Source: Cunninghamia lanceolata (Eukaryota > Streptophyta > Pinopsida > Cupressales > Cupressaceae). From it: a DNA stretch of 64,000 nt. Numbering within the stretch: position 1 is the first letter of the stretch; each line of letters opens with the position of its first letter. Location of the stretch: the NCBI GenBank assembly GCA_027924645.1, contig BSBN01001687.1:6076001-6140000 (forward strand). Reading direction: 5' to 3'. Of the stretch, positions 33,681-44,556 are shown one piece after another. The position numbers and the translations under genes were made by a program. The notes below the pieces were generated by a model. The model searched no databases. It was not told where the DNA came from and saw nothing but the letters and a program-made list of their open reading frames with translations.

Positions 33681-33928
33681 TCTTCTGATTTCTGTTTTGG
33701 GTTTTTTTGACTTTTGTATGCTGGAACTAACATCTGTTTTGCAGGAGTAGTGGCTGGATTAGGTCATCTAAATGTTTTGCTTAGTTCATCTAGTCTAACT
33801 AGGGGTGGAGTAATCAAATGCATTTCATGACAAATTACACATAGTCCCTAACTAGGAAGGAAGAAATTGGACCAATTTGCTATCTTGCATTGTGGATTTA
33901 TTTTTTAGTTTAATCATTACTTTCTTTT

Positions 33929-34020
33929 ACAAATGGGAAATGAACAATGCTATGATTAATCACTTTCAAAGTTAACAAATGGGAAATGAACAATGCTATG
34001 ATTAATGACTTGTCAAGTTA
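33929..34020. repeat. 46-bp tandem duplication in the E3 leader
   Basis: The unit beginning ACAAATGGGAAATGAACAAT at 33929 is repeated at 33975, with a few differences near each unit's end. Confidence 0.85.
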
Positions 34021-34139
34021 ACAATCGTGTGAGTGCACAAATTAGCTTAGCCCATTTAGTTTTTCTATTTTAATTAGGTTGGATTAACCACTGTACTCTG
34101 TGCTTGCGAATGACAATAGGCTTATGCTCTCCCCTTAAC

Positions 34140-34730
34140 TGGGTGATCAAAGTGCCAGACTTGTCATTCTTTTTGTCAAACCTTTAGGGGGGGCCTGCCC
34201 TTGGATGCACGCCTGTCCAAGTGGGAATGACCTGAGTGGTAACAGGCTAAAGCCAAGCCCTACCAAGCCACTTAAAATAAATTGTGCTTGGGGTGAAAAC
34301 CTTAAGCAACGAGTGTTGCTGTGTTACACCGATGGCCAACCTCCCCCAAAACCCTCATAGGCGTAACCCTTTGAGGCTGGGAGACTCCATAACGGAGAGC
34401 AGTGCCACCGCACGTGTAACCACTCGAACGGTTGCCCTATCTAAGAACTAATTGTGTAGTAAGCCAAAAACCCCTATTCGTTGATGCAAAGGGCGGAGCT
34501 CTTGAAGCGGCCTCGATTCAAGTGACTCTTAGTAGAGGTAGCAGGGACAATCCTAAGGTTCGGTGTGGGGACGAGCCTAAGGAAACCTGAATCTGGTATG
34601 CATGAGAAGTGAGTGCCGTGGAGGGGAGCCAGTGCTACCAGATTCTGGAGCTACACGCTTTGAGTGGCACAGCTAGAGGATTCAACGAATATTGTCACAT
34701 CTTGCCTAGGTTGTACTTGTCTTTGAGTCA
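34140..34730 (+). other. E3 leader, GC-richer non-coding block
   Basis: This block is markedly less AT-rich than its surroundings. It contains many short complementary runs, for example GGGGGGGCCTGCCC, and CCAACCTCCCCC against GGCTGGGAGA. No open frame of note occurs. Position (after the primer site, before the first ORF) is where packaging or translation-control RNA structure would lie. This is inference. I see no tRNA or rRNA signature. Confidence 0.45.
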
Positions 34731-34924
34731 TAATAGTCCAAAAACACAAAAAAACATAAAAAAGATAAAAATCATGGAAAACTTCTATGTGTTTGCTGTG
34801 CTTTTGCCATAATTAAACATCAACATCATCAGAAACACCAAGTTTTTCAAACTAAAAACACTGAAAAATCCTGAAAATGATCCAAAATTTCCAAGTTCTG
34901 AGAAAACACAAGCAAAGAGCCAGA

Positions 34925-35060
34925 TTTATGCATGTACACTGACTTTTTGCACATTTGACAGTATTGAGCATCTGCACTCTGTTTGGCGCATGCAAACTTC
35001 ACCAGTGTTGCGCATATATATCAACTTTTTTGCACATCTGCCTTCTACTATTGCTCATCC
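34925..35060. repeat. E3 leader cluster 2: ~21-nt-spaced TGCRCAT motifs
   Basis: Seven variants of TTTTGCACATCTG occur at about 34929, 34948, 34966, 34986, 35009, 35031 and 35052, so spacing is 18-23 bases. They end about 30 bases upstream of the likely start codon of ORF-A. The motif is the same as in cluster 1, 1.25 kb upstream. Confidence 0.7.
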
Positions 35061-35090
35061 AAACCAGTAAGTTTTTTCGGTCTTGTGTCA

Positions 35091-35681
35091 ATGGAAAAGC
35101 AATTGGAATATTTTGGTCAAAAACTCCAATACTTGAAATTGCAAATAAACTCAGGTCCGTCACCCCAAGAGTGTATAGCAATTAACCAACAAATCCAAGT
35201 CTTACAACAAGAAATGGCAATCTTGCAAGCTGAAAGTGCCAGTACTAGCTGTGCCTCGTCCCAAAATTATACCTTCTTTTCCTGTCTTAATGATACTATT
35301 GACAGGGCAACTGCCACCTCAAAGGGGAAATCATATACCACTTCTACTAGTCCTCCTTCGCTAACTCCTAAGACACATATTCCAAAACATGCCAATCCCA
35401 CGCCAACACCATTATGGAGTTCCTCAAACTCTAAATGGGTGACCAAAAAAGAATCAGATGAGTTGTGGGAAAGAGTTTTGCCAAATTTATACTACCAGAG
35501 AAAAGCTAGGGAGAAAGCTAAATCCCCTCATTCACCTATCCATACACCTACCAATGATGTGATCCAAGGGCTACTAGCAGAAAGTCAACCATGCCCCCAA
35601 ATTTTAGTCCTTGACCTTACCAAAGATTCTTCCAATCCCATATCAAATCCTACAACCTTCATGTCATCCGCAACTCCTTGA
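35091..35681 (+). CDS. E3 ORF-A: gag-like coiled-coil protein
   Basis: The ATG at 35091 opens MEKQLEYFGQKLQYLKLQ and continues about 196 codons without a stop. I prefer it to the upstream in-frame ATG at 34983, because the extra 36 residues are encoded by the leader repeat cluster. Residues 1-50 are heptad-like (LKLQ ... IQVLQQEMAILQ), followed by a Ser/Thr/Pro-rich region and KWVTKKESDELWERVLPN. The position just after the leader suggests a structural, gag-type protein, but there is no zinc knuckle and no recognised capsid domain. It overlaps ORF-B by about 70 bases in a different frame. Confidence 0.6.
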   Translation: MEKQLEYFGQKLQYLKLQINSGPSPQECIAINQQIQVLQQEMAILQAESASTSCASSQNYTFFSCLNDTIDRATATSKGKSYTTSTSPPSLTPKTHIPKHANPTPTPLWSSSNSKWVTKKESDELWERVLPNLYYQRKAREKAKSPHSPIHTPTNDVIQGLLAESQPCPQILVLDLTKDSSNPISNPTTFMSSATP

Positions 35682-37506
35682 GCTTATCAAAGAACCTACT
35701 ACCATGAACCCAAGTCAAGAGCTACTATACCTCCATGTCAATGACCCTCAAGAACATGTCAAGCCTACCCAAGAGCTATCCACTTCCATTCAAGCAACCC
35801 AAGAGGTATGTCAAGAGTCTAATCCTAAGCATGAGGAAACATTAATCCCTAGTCCAAGTCAAGATCAAACCACTTTCTTGCAACCTATCCATAACATGCA
35901 TCTTTTCCATGATCAAGATGATATCCATAATAATGAACCTCTCCATGAGCCACTTGATCCTATCCATCTCCCAACAACTGTACATGAGCAAGAGATCCAA
36001 CTCCAACCCATCCATAACCTTTATTTGTTCTATGATCAAGATATTCCCTATGAAGAAGATGTCCTTGAACAACTTGATCCCATACCCATCCATGAGCAAG
36101 AAAACTCCATTACTTCTATCCCTCTTACATCTAATCCCATCCATGATCCAACAACTTCTGCCTCCTATGATGAGACACTTGCCTCCCAAGTGCACATGAA
36201 TGATCAACCCAATAATTTAGATCCTAAAGAGCATAATGACGATCAAGATTCTAGTGATCCTTCACCACCCATTATTGACCAAGCTGCAAATCCATTATCC
36301 TATATCCTTGGTCTCACTACCTTCATGCATGAATGTTCTTCCTTAGAATACCAACAACCATTATCCTCTATCTCATCTTCTACATCCAATAAAGAACTTG
36401 TGTCTAGTGTTCCACCTACACATAATCCCGTTGTCCACCGCATACTCCAACATATGAACTATCAAGGTAAAGGCTTAGGCCTTCATGAACAAGGTATTTT
36501 GGAGCCCGTCCATGTCAATGTTCCTCCACCTTCATATGGCCTTGGATACATACCCCAAGGTGAACAATCTCAAGATGTTGGTACTTCCTCCACTCCTCCT
36601 AAGTCTACCACTTTCCATCACAAACCCTCTTGTATCCCCAAAACATATGTCGCCATTCCACCTCCATCATCCTACATTTGTCAAAAGCATGTGACCATAC
36701 ACCTTCCACCATCCAATCTACCTCCGCTACTCTCAAATCCTAACATCCCTCCCTACATTTTACCACCACTTCTTCCAACACCTTATCCATCCATCTGTAA
36801 ATCCTCTAACATTCCCAATCATGGCCAACAAATGCACATGTTGTCTAAACAAAGAGCTTCCACCTACCCCACTTCTACCATCCCAAGAGAATTCAACAAC
36901 AAAAATTTTGATGCCTCTACCTCTCAAGTCCAAAATCCTAAGCGTCCTCATGACCTAGGATACAAAAGCACAGAATCTAAGAATTATCCATATCAAAAGC
37001 TACATACACCCACACACCTCAATGCCAAACTAAAAAAGGTGTGGGTCCCCAAGTAACAAATGATTACCTCTGAAGATGCACCAAAGCTGCATATACCCAA
37101 GCCCATACCTTCACAAGTACAATCTACAAGCAAAAAGGTTTGGGCACCCAAGAAAAAAGATATCAAATCAAATGAGGCATCCACCTCTAAAGCATCCCAA
37201 CCATACACTTTCTCCCATGCCATCCACAAATATCAAATCCTTCCATCCCACATGACAAGAAAAAATTAGAAAAATACTAAGTCTATGTGGGTCCCTAAAT
37301 ACCTCAATCACTCATCCACCAAGCAAAAATCTTCATTGCTTCCAACATCACCTTCCCATCATAAGCTTCAATGTTTATCACGGTATGTGCAACCGTTGGT
37401 CATGGTTCCCTTCCATTCCACAACACTTTCGTACAACTCCATCTCCCCTCCCTTCCACTACTATCCTACATATCTTCCTCATCCTATGGTCCATGCTTTT
37501 GCATAA
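35611..37506 (+). pseudogene. E3 ORF-B: Pro/His-rich protein with a G-patch-like motif
   Basis: One frame covers 35611-37056 (481 codons) and continues past TAA at 37054 and TAG at 37267 to 37506. It lies +1 relative to ORF-A. A repeated motif QPIHNMHLFHDQD / QPIHNLYLFYDQD is at about 35880 and 36005. Near 36435-36512 is a G-patch-like segment: ILQHMNYQGKGLGLHEQGI. The C-terminal part has three copies of a WVPK-type motif (KKVWVPK, KKVWAPK, KSMWVPK) at about 37035, 37134 and 37283. G-patches are known next to some retroviral and retrotransposon proteases, but no protease motif is visible. The function is unknown, with a gag- or nucleic-acid-binding role possible. Confidence 0.6.
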
Positions 37507-40110
37507 ACATTCCTTCCATCCTTACCTAAGTCCTTTTGTATTCTGCATCATCATCCACTATCGTACCTTCCATTATCCACTCTCTACCTACTTCATCTCA
37601 CTTTCATGCAATCCCCTACCAACATCTATGAGCACACTTGACATGGTCCATGCGACGACATCCATCTCGCAGGACTATCACCTTTTATAGAACTACATAC
37701 TTGAGTCTCTCCTTTCTGTGTCCACCTTCTCCCATCCAAATATTCAAAAAAAAAAAAAAGTAAAGAAAAATCCCTTCGTCCAATGGTGAAAACTTGGCAA
37801 ACAGGCACCTTGGATAAGTACCATGATGAAAACCTGGCAAACAGGCGTCATGTGTAAGTTGATCTTCTATGTCCCCTACACTTGGGGGCACCTTGTCTCA
37901 TCAGCATATCACCCTTCTCCTATCAGTTTCCATCCATACCATTTCCTATCCTATTCCTCTATCCATTACATACCTATATTGTCCAGTCCATCCATCCTAA
38001 ATCTTCCTTTCCTCTATTTTTGATCTTGATAAAGATTGGGGGCACAATGGTGACAAATGCTTTAGATGTCTCTTGACATACCTTATCTCTCCCAAACCAA
38101 GCAACTCCTTCATTATCCTCTCATCCTCTTGTCGTCATAAACATTGTCATGAAAAATCCTACATATTCTACCTACAATGGGGCACATTATTCTTATGCGA
38201 CATAGTCCTTGGAGATCACATCCTTGTTTCCTTCTACCTACCTGCCATTGATCCCCTATCACCCATCCATCTGCCTATCCATGGTGTTTCCCTTGTCATT
38301 AGTATCTAGCATTAAGGCTATCCAAAATTCGTATCCAGTATCTTGTCTGCAGTGTTAGCCTAACATAGCCTCTGTTATCAGTGTTATCTGTTCCATATTT
38401 GATCCATCGCTATTCCATATCTGATCCATAGTTGTTCCATATCTGGTCCATATTGTGTCTCATCCACTCCATATCTTAGGTCCATCAGGTTTCTCCCCAA
38501 ACTACGTTGCCTCTACGTCGTCACGTAGGCGAGGCCATTTAGCAATGAGCCCCTGAGGCACTAGGTCAGTCCCTTAGGGTCCGTCTCTCCATGTTTGTCT
38601 GTTGTCTCACTCACAATAAGTCAATCCTTGTCTAAACTGGGGGCAACTCCTCAACCTAGTTGCAGATTTGGATTCTTGAATGCCACTGTTCTAAGAGGAT
38701 ACCAATAAGGATTGTGATACCTTTCACCAGGCAAGCAAGTGTAGCACAACGCATTCCTTAAACAAAGGTCCTTGACTCAAAACATCAACCTGTCCAAAGC
38801 GCGGCACCATACCAAAGACACTGAGGCTAATTCTGTATCAATTATGGCAAAAGACACATCTAATGCAAAGAAGTTTTGTCAATGGGTTAATTTACAAGGT
38901 CTTGGATTTTTGTCATTATGTCTTCCTATGCTACTCAAGGATGCCAAAAGCTAGAGATGCTATGATGGGGGCATAATTTTTCTTGTCTACTGCTTGTGGA
39001 TTAAACTTTAGTAATGTGACGACTTCTGTCTAACGACATGATCAGCAAAAGATCATCGAGGACTCTGAGGTCTAAACATGAAAAGGGGAAATCCTTGTCT
39101 GTTGAAATGCAAGAAGTACTCAGGTCATCTAGCTTCAAGTTTGACTAGATGCTTGTATCAACTTGCTATATCAAAATCTAGGGAAGCGATACTCAGGTCA
39201 TCTCAGTCTAATTATACCTAGATGCTTGTATCTTCTTACCACATTTCAAAAAGTGAAAAATACCAAAAAGCGCCCAATGATGAAAGCAAAACGCCTTGCA
39301 AATATCAAGATGACAAATCCACATCCATTCCATATCCATATCCATACCATATCCAATTCCATTCCATATCCATATCCATATCCCATGCAATAAGAAAATC
39401 TTGCAATAGCTTGTCAGTCCTTCAATCAAATTTTTTGTATCGAGTCATTCTTCTATCGATCAAATTTCTATTTGTCCTCATATCGCTCATCAACAGTTCT
39501 ACCTGTCAATCTGAGTAGTGATCAAAACGCAAGTCTATCCTTAATCCATACCAATCGAGTCAAGCCAATCTTGTCGAATGATCCAATCACACTCAGTGGT
39601 CTTGATCCTAATCTTGTCGTAAACCATATCAATCAGTCGTAACTATCCTTCGTGTTGCTCTAGGGATATATCGTTCCCCGCCATGACAACACTATCGTAT
39701 ATCGTTATCATATCATAGTGTCTTAGACAAGATGTTGCATTGTCGAAACCAGACCCGGAGTCTTATACGACATGTTTCATTCTTGAAACTAGACATCATC
39801 AATCTATATCCTTGGTTTACCACTTGACTGGGGCAATACCTTGCCTATTTTTGTATCATTTGTGCTTACTTGCTTCTTGCTTGTGTGAGTTATCTTTTTA
39901 TCTTGCATCTCATATCATTCACCTCTTTCTTCTGCATCCAGCCATTTCTTCTCATCATGAGTTTGTCCGTCTCATGCCTTCTGCCGTCTCCTCGTCCAAT
40001 CTCCCGAGGGGGCATCCTGTCGTTCAAATTGTACCAGGGGCAAAACTGGGGCATGTATCATTGTCAAAAATCTTATTCTTTGAAACAACGTGATAAAACA
40101 CATTGCATCA
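37507..40110. other. E3 3' non-coding region
   Basis: About 2.6 kb with no recognisable protein. It contains small duplications: AAAACTTGGCAAACAGGC / AAAACCTGGCAAACAGGC at about 37786 and 37827, and ACTCAGGTCATCT with CTAGATGCTTGTATC at about 39118-39160 and 39190-39233. There is also a CATATCCATT-type microsatellite at 39318-39388. In an autonomous relative the pol gene would lie in this interval. Confidence 0.55.
39318..39388. repeat. CATATC/CATTC microsatellite
   Basis: Repeats of CCATATCCATATCCATACC and CCAATTCCATTCC form a short imperfect hexamer-type microsatellite. Confidence 0.85.
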
Positions 40111-40123
40111 AAGAGGGGAAAAA
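40110..40123 (+). other. E3 polypurine tract
   Basis: AAAGAGGGGAAAAA lies immediately before the 3' LTR and supports the plus orientation. Confidence 0.8.
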
Positions 40124-41436
40124 TGTATACACCTAAAAATGACATGACTCTACTTAAATAAATATTTTAAATATTTATTTCATCTTCATAGTCCTCTATC
40201 AATAAATAAATAAATTTATTTATTTATTTGATTCACTTCCTCCCATTTAATTAAATAAATTTCGTTTATTTAATTAATTTCATCTACATTAACTTTATTC
40301 TTCTAAATAATTAAATAATTTCAATTATTTAATTAAAACATCCATTCTTCTAAGTAATTAAATAATTTTAATTATTTAATTAAATCTTTCATTCTTCCTA
40401 ATTTAAATAAAATGCAAATTTATTTAAATTAAAATCCCCAAAAATAAAATATAATTAAATATTTTATTTATTCTTCCAAAATCATGTGCAAATAAATTAA
40501 ATAAATTTATTTATTTAATTTGCTTTCTTATCTTCTAAATCTTCTAAAAATAAATTAAATAAATTTATTTATTTAATTTGCTTTCTTATCTTCCAAATCT
40601 TCTAAAAATGAATTAAATAAATTTATTTATTTAATTTGTTTTCTTATCTTCTAAATTAAATAAAATTATTTATTTAATTTACTTTCTTATCTTCCAAATC
40701 TTCTAAAAATGAATTAAATAAATTTATTTATTTAATTTGTTTTCTTATCTTCTAAATTAAATAAATTTATTTATTTAATTCTTTTTCTTATCTTCAATAT
40801 CTTCTAAAAATAAATTCCTCTTGTCATACAAAAGTAAAAGCTGAGTTAAAGCAACTTTAAAGCAACTTTGCTCTTTAATTAGAAAAATAAATTCTAATTT
40901 AAAGAAAATGAAAACTCATCAAGAAAGCTTTTAACTCAATAAAGCTTCTTTTTGAATGACACATGTCTTTCTTCCATTTGTTGTACGTTCCTGAACAATC
41001 CTCCTTCGTTGATTCATTCTTTTCTTCTCAACCATTGATCTTCCCTCACTCTCTTCTATAAATATAAGCTTCTTCTCTTCATTTCAATATCTGGAGTTTG
41101 TGTAAACTTATGCTGCAGGAATCTGAGCGCGCCTTTGGCACCCCCATTATATTTGAGCACTTCATAGCATCCTCCATTTCTGTATTTGAAGCTCATCTTC
41201 AAATACCAAAGTATCCTAGCCATTCTTCATTTGTCATCTTCAAACAAGCAAGCAAGCAACAGCTTCTGAGGGCTTCACAATCAAGATCGAACGAAGATAG
41301 GCGAACTACAGAAGGCAAAAAGGTAAAGGGTGAAGGTATTGTCTGTTCTTTATTTTAAATCTCTTTTATCTTTATTATTCTATATATGTTTGGGATTATT
41401 TTTCATTGATTTGAATAACCAAATTTCCCCCTCACA
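40124..41436 (+). repeat. E3 3' LTR
   Basis: It starts TGTATACACCTAAAAATGAC directly after the polypurine tract, ends CCCCCTCACA and is followed by CATCC. Length equals that of the 5' LTR, and the palindrome ladder is conserved (about 40201-40785). Differences are scattered single bases. Confidence 0.92.
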
Positions 41437-42260
41437 CATCCATCCTAGGTAAAGGAAATCTATACTTAATTGTGATCTTGTTGATTTTTCTAGAGTTAGT
41501 ACACATTCTCCATTCTCCATCTTTCTTTGGTGCTAGTATTGTAGGTACTGCACAAGGACTCAAACTTTCTCTGATCAAACCTTTCCTCAACAACTCTTGT
41601 ATGTGTTTATTCAGTTCTTCATTCTCTATCGGTGTCATTTTGTGTGCTGCTTTGTTAGGCAAACTAGCTCCAAGTATAAGATTCATATGATGACTGATAC
41701 TCCTGATTGGTGGAAATCCTTCAGGTACATTATCTGATATGATGTCTTCATACTTTGTCAGCAACTCAGTTATCTCCTCTGACTGTGATTCTTCATTCTC
41801 TTTCTTTAATGTTTTAGGTCTCTTAGGAATCAAAGCATAACACGTATTTTCATGTCTCAAACCATCCAGAACTTTTCTTCCATCTACCAAATAGATTCTA
41901 GCATTCACACATACTTCACTCTTAGGATCATCTTCCAAAGGAATCAAAGTAATCTCTTTCCATTTGATGTTATAGTGTATGTATTCTTTCTCCCATCATG
42001 TATAGCTTTTCTATCATACTACCATGGTCTACCCAACAAGATATGACAAACATCCATAGGCATAATATCACACAGTACCTCATCATGCTAAGATCCAATA
42101 TGAAATTTCACCAAACATTGTTCACTCACCAGTACCTTATGGTCATCTTGAATCCATGATATCTGATATAACTTAGGGTATTTCAGTCTTTCCAACTTCA
42201 TCTTAGTCACTATCTCTTCTGAAACTAGGTTTCAGAACTATCACTATCAATTACAACTTT
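41437..42260 (-). pseudogene. G-R protease and RT N-terminal third
   Basis: From 42260 downward the protease reads CKSAGKCCKVVIDSDSS, so D-S-G has become D-S-D, and is followed by a stop. The region with SEQCLVKFHIGS, PMDVCHILLGRPW and YDRKAIHDGR continues as in the array copies. The frame 41947-41432 covers the linker and RT start: SLPNKAAHKMTPIENEELN, LAPKKDGEWRMC and [10 protein letters not shown]. There the E3 duplication CATCC interrupts it. Further stops occur near 42225, 42090 and 42020. Confidence 0.83.
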
Positions 42261-43485
42261 ACAACATTTACCTGCTGATTTGCATCTAGTTCTAAACAAA
42301 CTTTTCCTCTGTGGTGGTTCTTCATTTGTCTCTGCTTGAAATAGTGCTCTTCTCATGACAAATGATTCTCCTTTCTTAGTTTTACCAACCGAACTGGGTG
42401 ATCTAATAGGTTTTTCTTCCACATATGTTGCTCTTCCACTGTTCTCTATTCTCTTGCTTGCACTCTCCTGATTACATTCAAATGCTTTATGTCCTTCACC
42501 TCCACACTTGAAACAAGTTTCTCTGAATGTTCTCCTATTAGGTCCTCTTCCTTCTCTTTTGTATCCTTCACTCTGGTATGGACTAGGGTTTCCTTTGTGG
42601 TAGAAAGTTTTGTCATCTCTCTAGTATGCATCATTATCTCTATCCTCCTTCTTGAATGTATTTTCTTGTCTGTTGTGCTCCGCATACTATCTCTCTCCTC
42701 TAGAAAATGTTCAACCTCTCTGAAATTCACCTCCTCTACCTCTCTATCTCTGATCATGTCTCTTGTTCAAATTTTCTTTGACTTTCAAGGCAAACTGATA
42801 TGCTTATTTCAGTGTTGTCATCCTTACCAAACTCAGTTCTTTTTAAATGTTCAATCTTAGTCCATAGATGTATCTAGCCACTTTATCCTTGCTTTCTTCA
42901 CTATGTCCTGTCCTTATGATCATCTTATGAAATTCTTCCATGTACTCCTTCACAAATTTCTCCTTTTGTCTTAGGTTCTGCAATCTCTTCAACAGTTCCA
43001 ACTCATAGTCAATAGGTATAAATTGATTATTCAAATTTGTCACCATTCTACCCCACTTTGTAATCTTTTTTTTCCTCTTCTATTTCTATCCAATTGAACC
43101 TCTTTCTACCATATAGTAGTATGTCCTTTCAACTTTGTCTTTGCAAATTTTACCTTCTTCGGATCTTCAATTTCTTCATATTCAAAGTATTCTTCCATGT
43201 CATTTATCCAATCTCAACTCTTTAGGATTCGAATTGCCAGTATAATTTGGTACATCAAGTCTAGGTCTCTTTCCAATCTTTGAAATGGCTTACAACATCT
43301 TGACTTGATTTGATTCTTCTTCTTCATCACCTCCTAGGTTTACTTCAATGGATTGAAATTCTTCATCATCATCACTTTCAACATTAGGTCTAGGTGTAAG
43401 TCCTCTGCCTATCTTCTTCAACAACATCCAAGTGAATTTGCATGGTTTCCATCATCTCCATCATCTCATCCATTCTACTAGCCAT
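42261..43485 (-). pseudogene. G-R gag
   Basis: The probable start is the minus-strand ATG at 43485 (MASRMDEMMEMMETMQ). The capsid-like region is partly at 43046-42843 (QFIPIDYELELLKRLQNLRQ, FVKEYMEEFHK), clearly related to the array gag. A CCHC zinc knuckle, CFKCGGEGHKAFEC, is encoded at about 42522-42480. Frame changes occur soon after the start and between the capsid and the knuckle. Confidence 0.8.
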
Positions 43486-43706
43486 TGTTCTAATAGCAAG
43501 GATTCTCCTTAGCAACATTCTTCCTAGGATTAAGTGTAACTGCCTCAAATTCAATGATCAGGATACAAGGTGACAATTGCCTCACAATCGGTGATTGGTT
43601 GCAACATAAGTAACCTACCTCAAATTCAGGAATCTATTCATAGCAACATCTTACAAAATTCCTTCGCCATCTTCACTCAATTCACTCCCAAAGATTTAAA
43701 CTTTTT

Positions 43707-43717
43707 CTCTGATACCA
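43707..43717 (-). other. G-R primer binding site
   Basis: On the minus strand TGGTATCAGAG lies two bases after the end of the 5' LTR and matches initiator-Met tRNA. Confidence 0.83.
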
Positions 43718-43719
43718 CT

Positions 43720-44551
43720 TGGTGCAATCACGGTTAGGAGGGTCCACAAAGTGAACTATCTAGGTCGTGTAGCTAGAGTAAACACAATGGAAAAAACTCA
43801 ATGATATGAAACAAATGCAGATTCAGTCATTTGGTATATCATAGAAATCAAATACAAATTGGTTGGCAACATGCAGGCTTATAATTAGGGCTCCCAAGTG
43901 TGATTAAAGAACTATAGTATATGCACAAGATATAGCTTTGAAGATCCTTCACAAGAAACTTAAACTATCAACCATGAACTAATGATCAACAAAATGACTA
44001 CTTTCCTAGGCATCTATTATATTAATATATATCATCTCTGGAATAATAGTTTCCTCCGCATCAACCAAGGAAGATCACAAACTCCATTGAAGAGTTGTAA
44101 TGTGTGTACACAGATAGGTCAGACCTAAACATGAAGAACCCCTCTACAAATGAATGGGATGATGTGTGGATCTCAGGGAAGGTCAGCCACAAACCAAACA
44201 ACATTGAATGATGTGTCATTTAACTCTGCAAGTCTTCACTTTTAGCTGATTGTCTGAGACTATCAGGATGCTCGGTTATGAGAAAATAGTTGATCTTCTG
44301 ATAGCGACATCTTTCTAGTAACTAATACAAGTGCTCTAAAAATTGGATATGATGTGTATGAATGCGTCTAGATGCTAAGTATAGCTTTGCAAGGTCTGAA
44401 ATGAAACTGCGGTAGAATGCAAACCAAAATACAGAAACTGCTACTGACTAAACTGACTATACTAAACAGGAAAATGAAAATAAACAATCTAAAATGCAAA
44501 TGTTTTTGGTTGATGCAAGATTGCTCTTGAACTAGAGATGCTCCTGCATCA
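43720..44551 (-). repeat. G-R 5' LTR
   Basis: About 832 bp, TGGTGCAATCACGG to CTCCTGCATCA on the plus strand. It pairs with 23132-23946 and is followed by the AATAG duplication. Confidence 0.85.
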
Positions 44552-44556
44552 AATAG

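Larger units (their letters stand above)
32030..41436 (+). mobile_element. E3: young LTR element without pol, with G-patch-like ORF, inserted in G-R RT
   Basis: The two LTRs, 32030-33342 and 40124-41436, are both 1,313 bp and differ at only about two dozen positions by eye. A perfect CATCC duplication flanks the element (32025-32029 and 41437-41441), and the G-R RT reading resumes across it. The interior is about 6.8 kb. It has a primer-site-like sequence, a long leader with unusual repeats, a coiled-coil ORF followed by a Pro/His-rich ORF with a G-patch-like motif, and 2.6 kb of 3' non-coding DNA ending in a polypurine tract. No protease, RT, RNase H or integrase motif is visible in any frame. 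It fits a large retrotransposon derivative mobilised in trans by an unseen autonomous partner. The orientation is inferred from primer site, polypurine tract and TATA box. Confidence 0.88.
23132..44551 (-). mobile_element. G-R: reverse-strand chromovirus inserted in L3, itself heavily interrupted
   Basis: Two LTRs (23132-23946 and 43720-44551) bound a minus-strand gag-pol. The duplication is GATAG (23127-23131) versus AATAG (44552-44556), differing by one G-to-A change. On the minus strand the LTR reads TGATGCAGGAGCATCC to GCACCA, followed by AG and TGGTATCAGAG. Internal order from right to left is gag, protease, RT (split by E3), RNase H, integrase (mostly deleted) and chromodomain. It is a relative of the array family: the coding regions and first ~45 LTR bases align, but the rest of the LTR is different. 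Confidence 0.85.

Noticed and set aside
33377..33733. Minus-strand open frame of 118 codons in the E3 leader
   Set aside because: It is created by the TGCRCAT motif cluster, and motif spacing is not a multiple of three. The element is plus-oriented.
34140..34730. Possible tRNA or rRNA gene in the GC-richer block
   Set aside because: I found no tRNA arms with A/B boxes in order and no rRNA-like core. It fits a retroelement leader better.
35842..36207. Minus-strand open frame of 121 codons
   Set aside because: It is antisense to the repeated His/Asp-rich part of E3 ORF-B.
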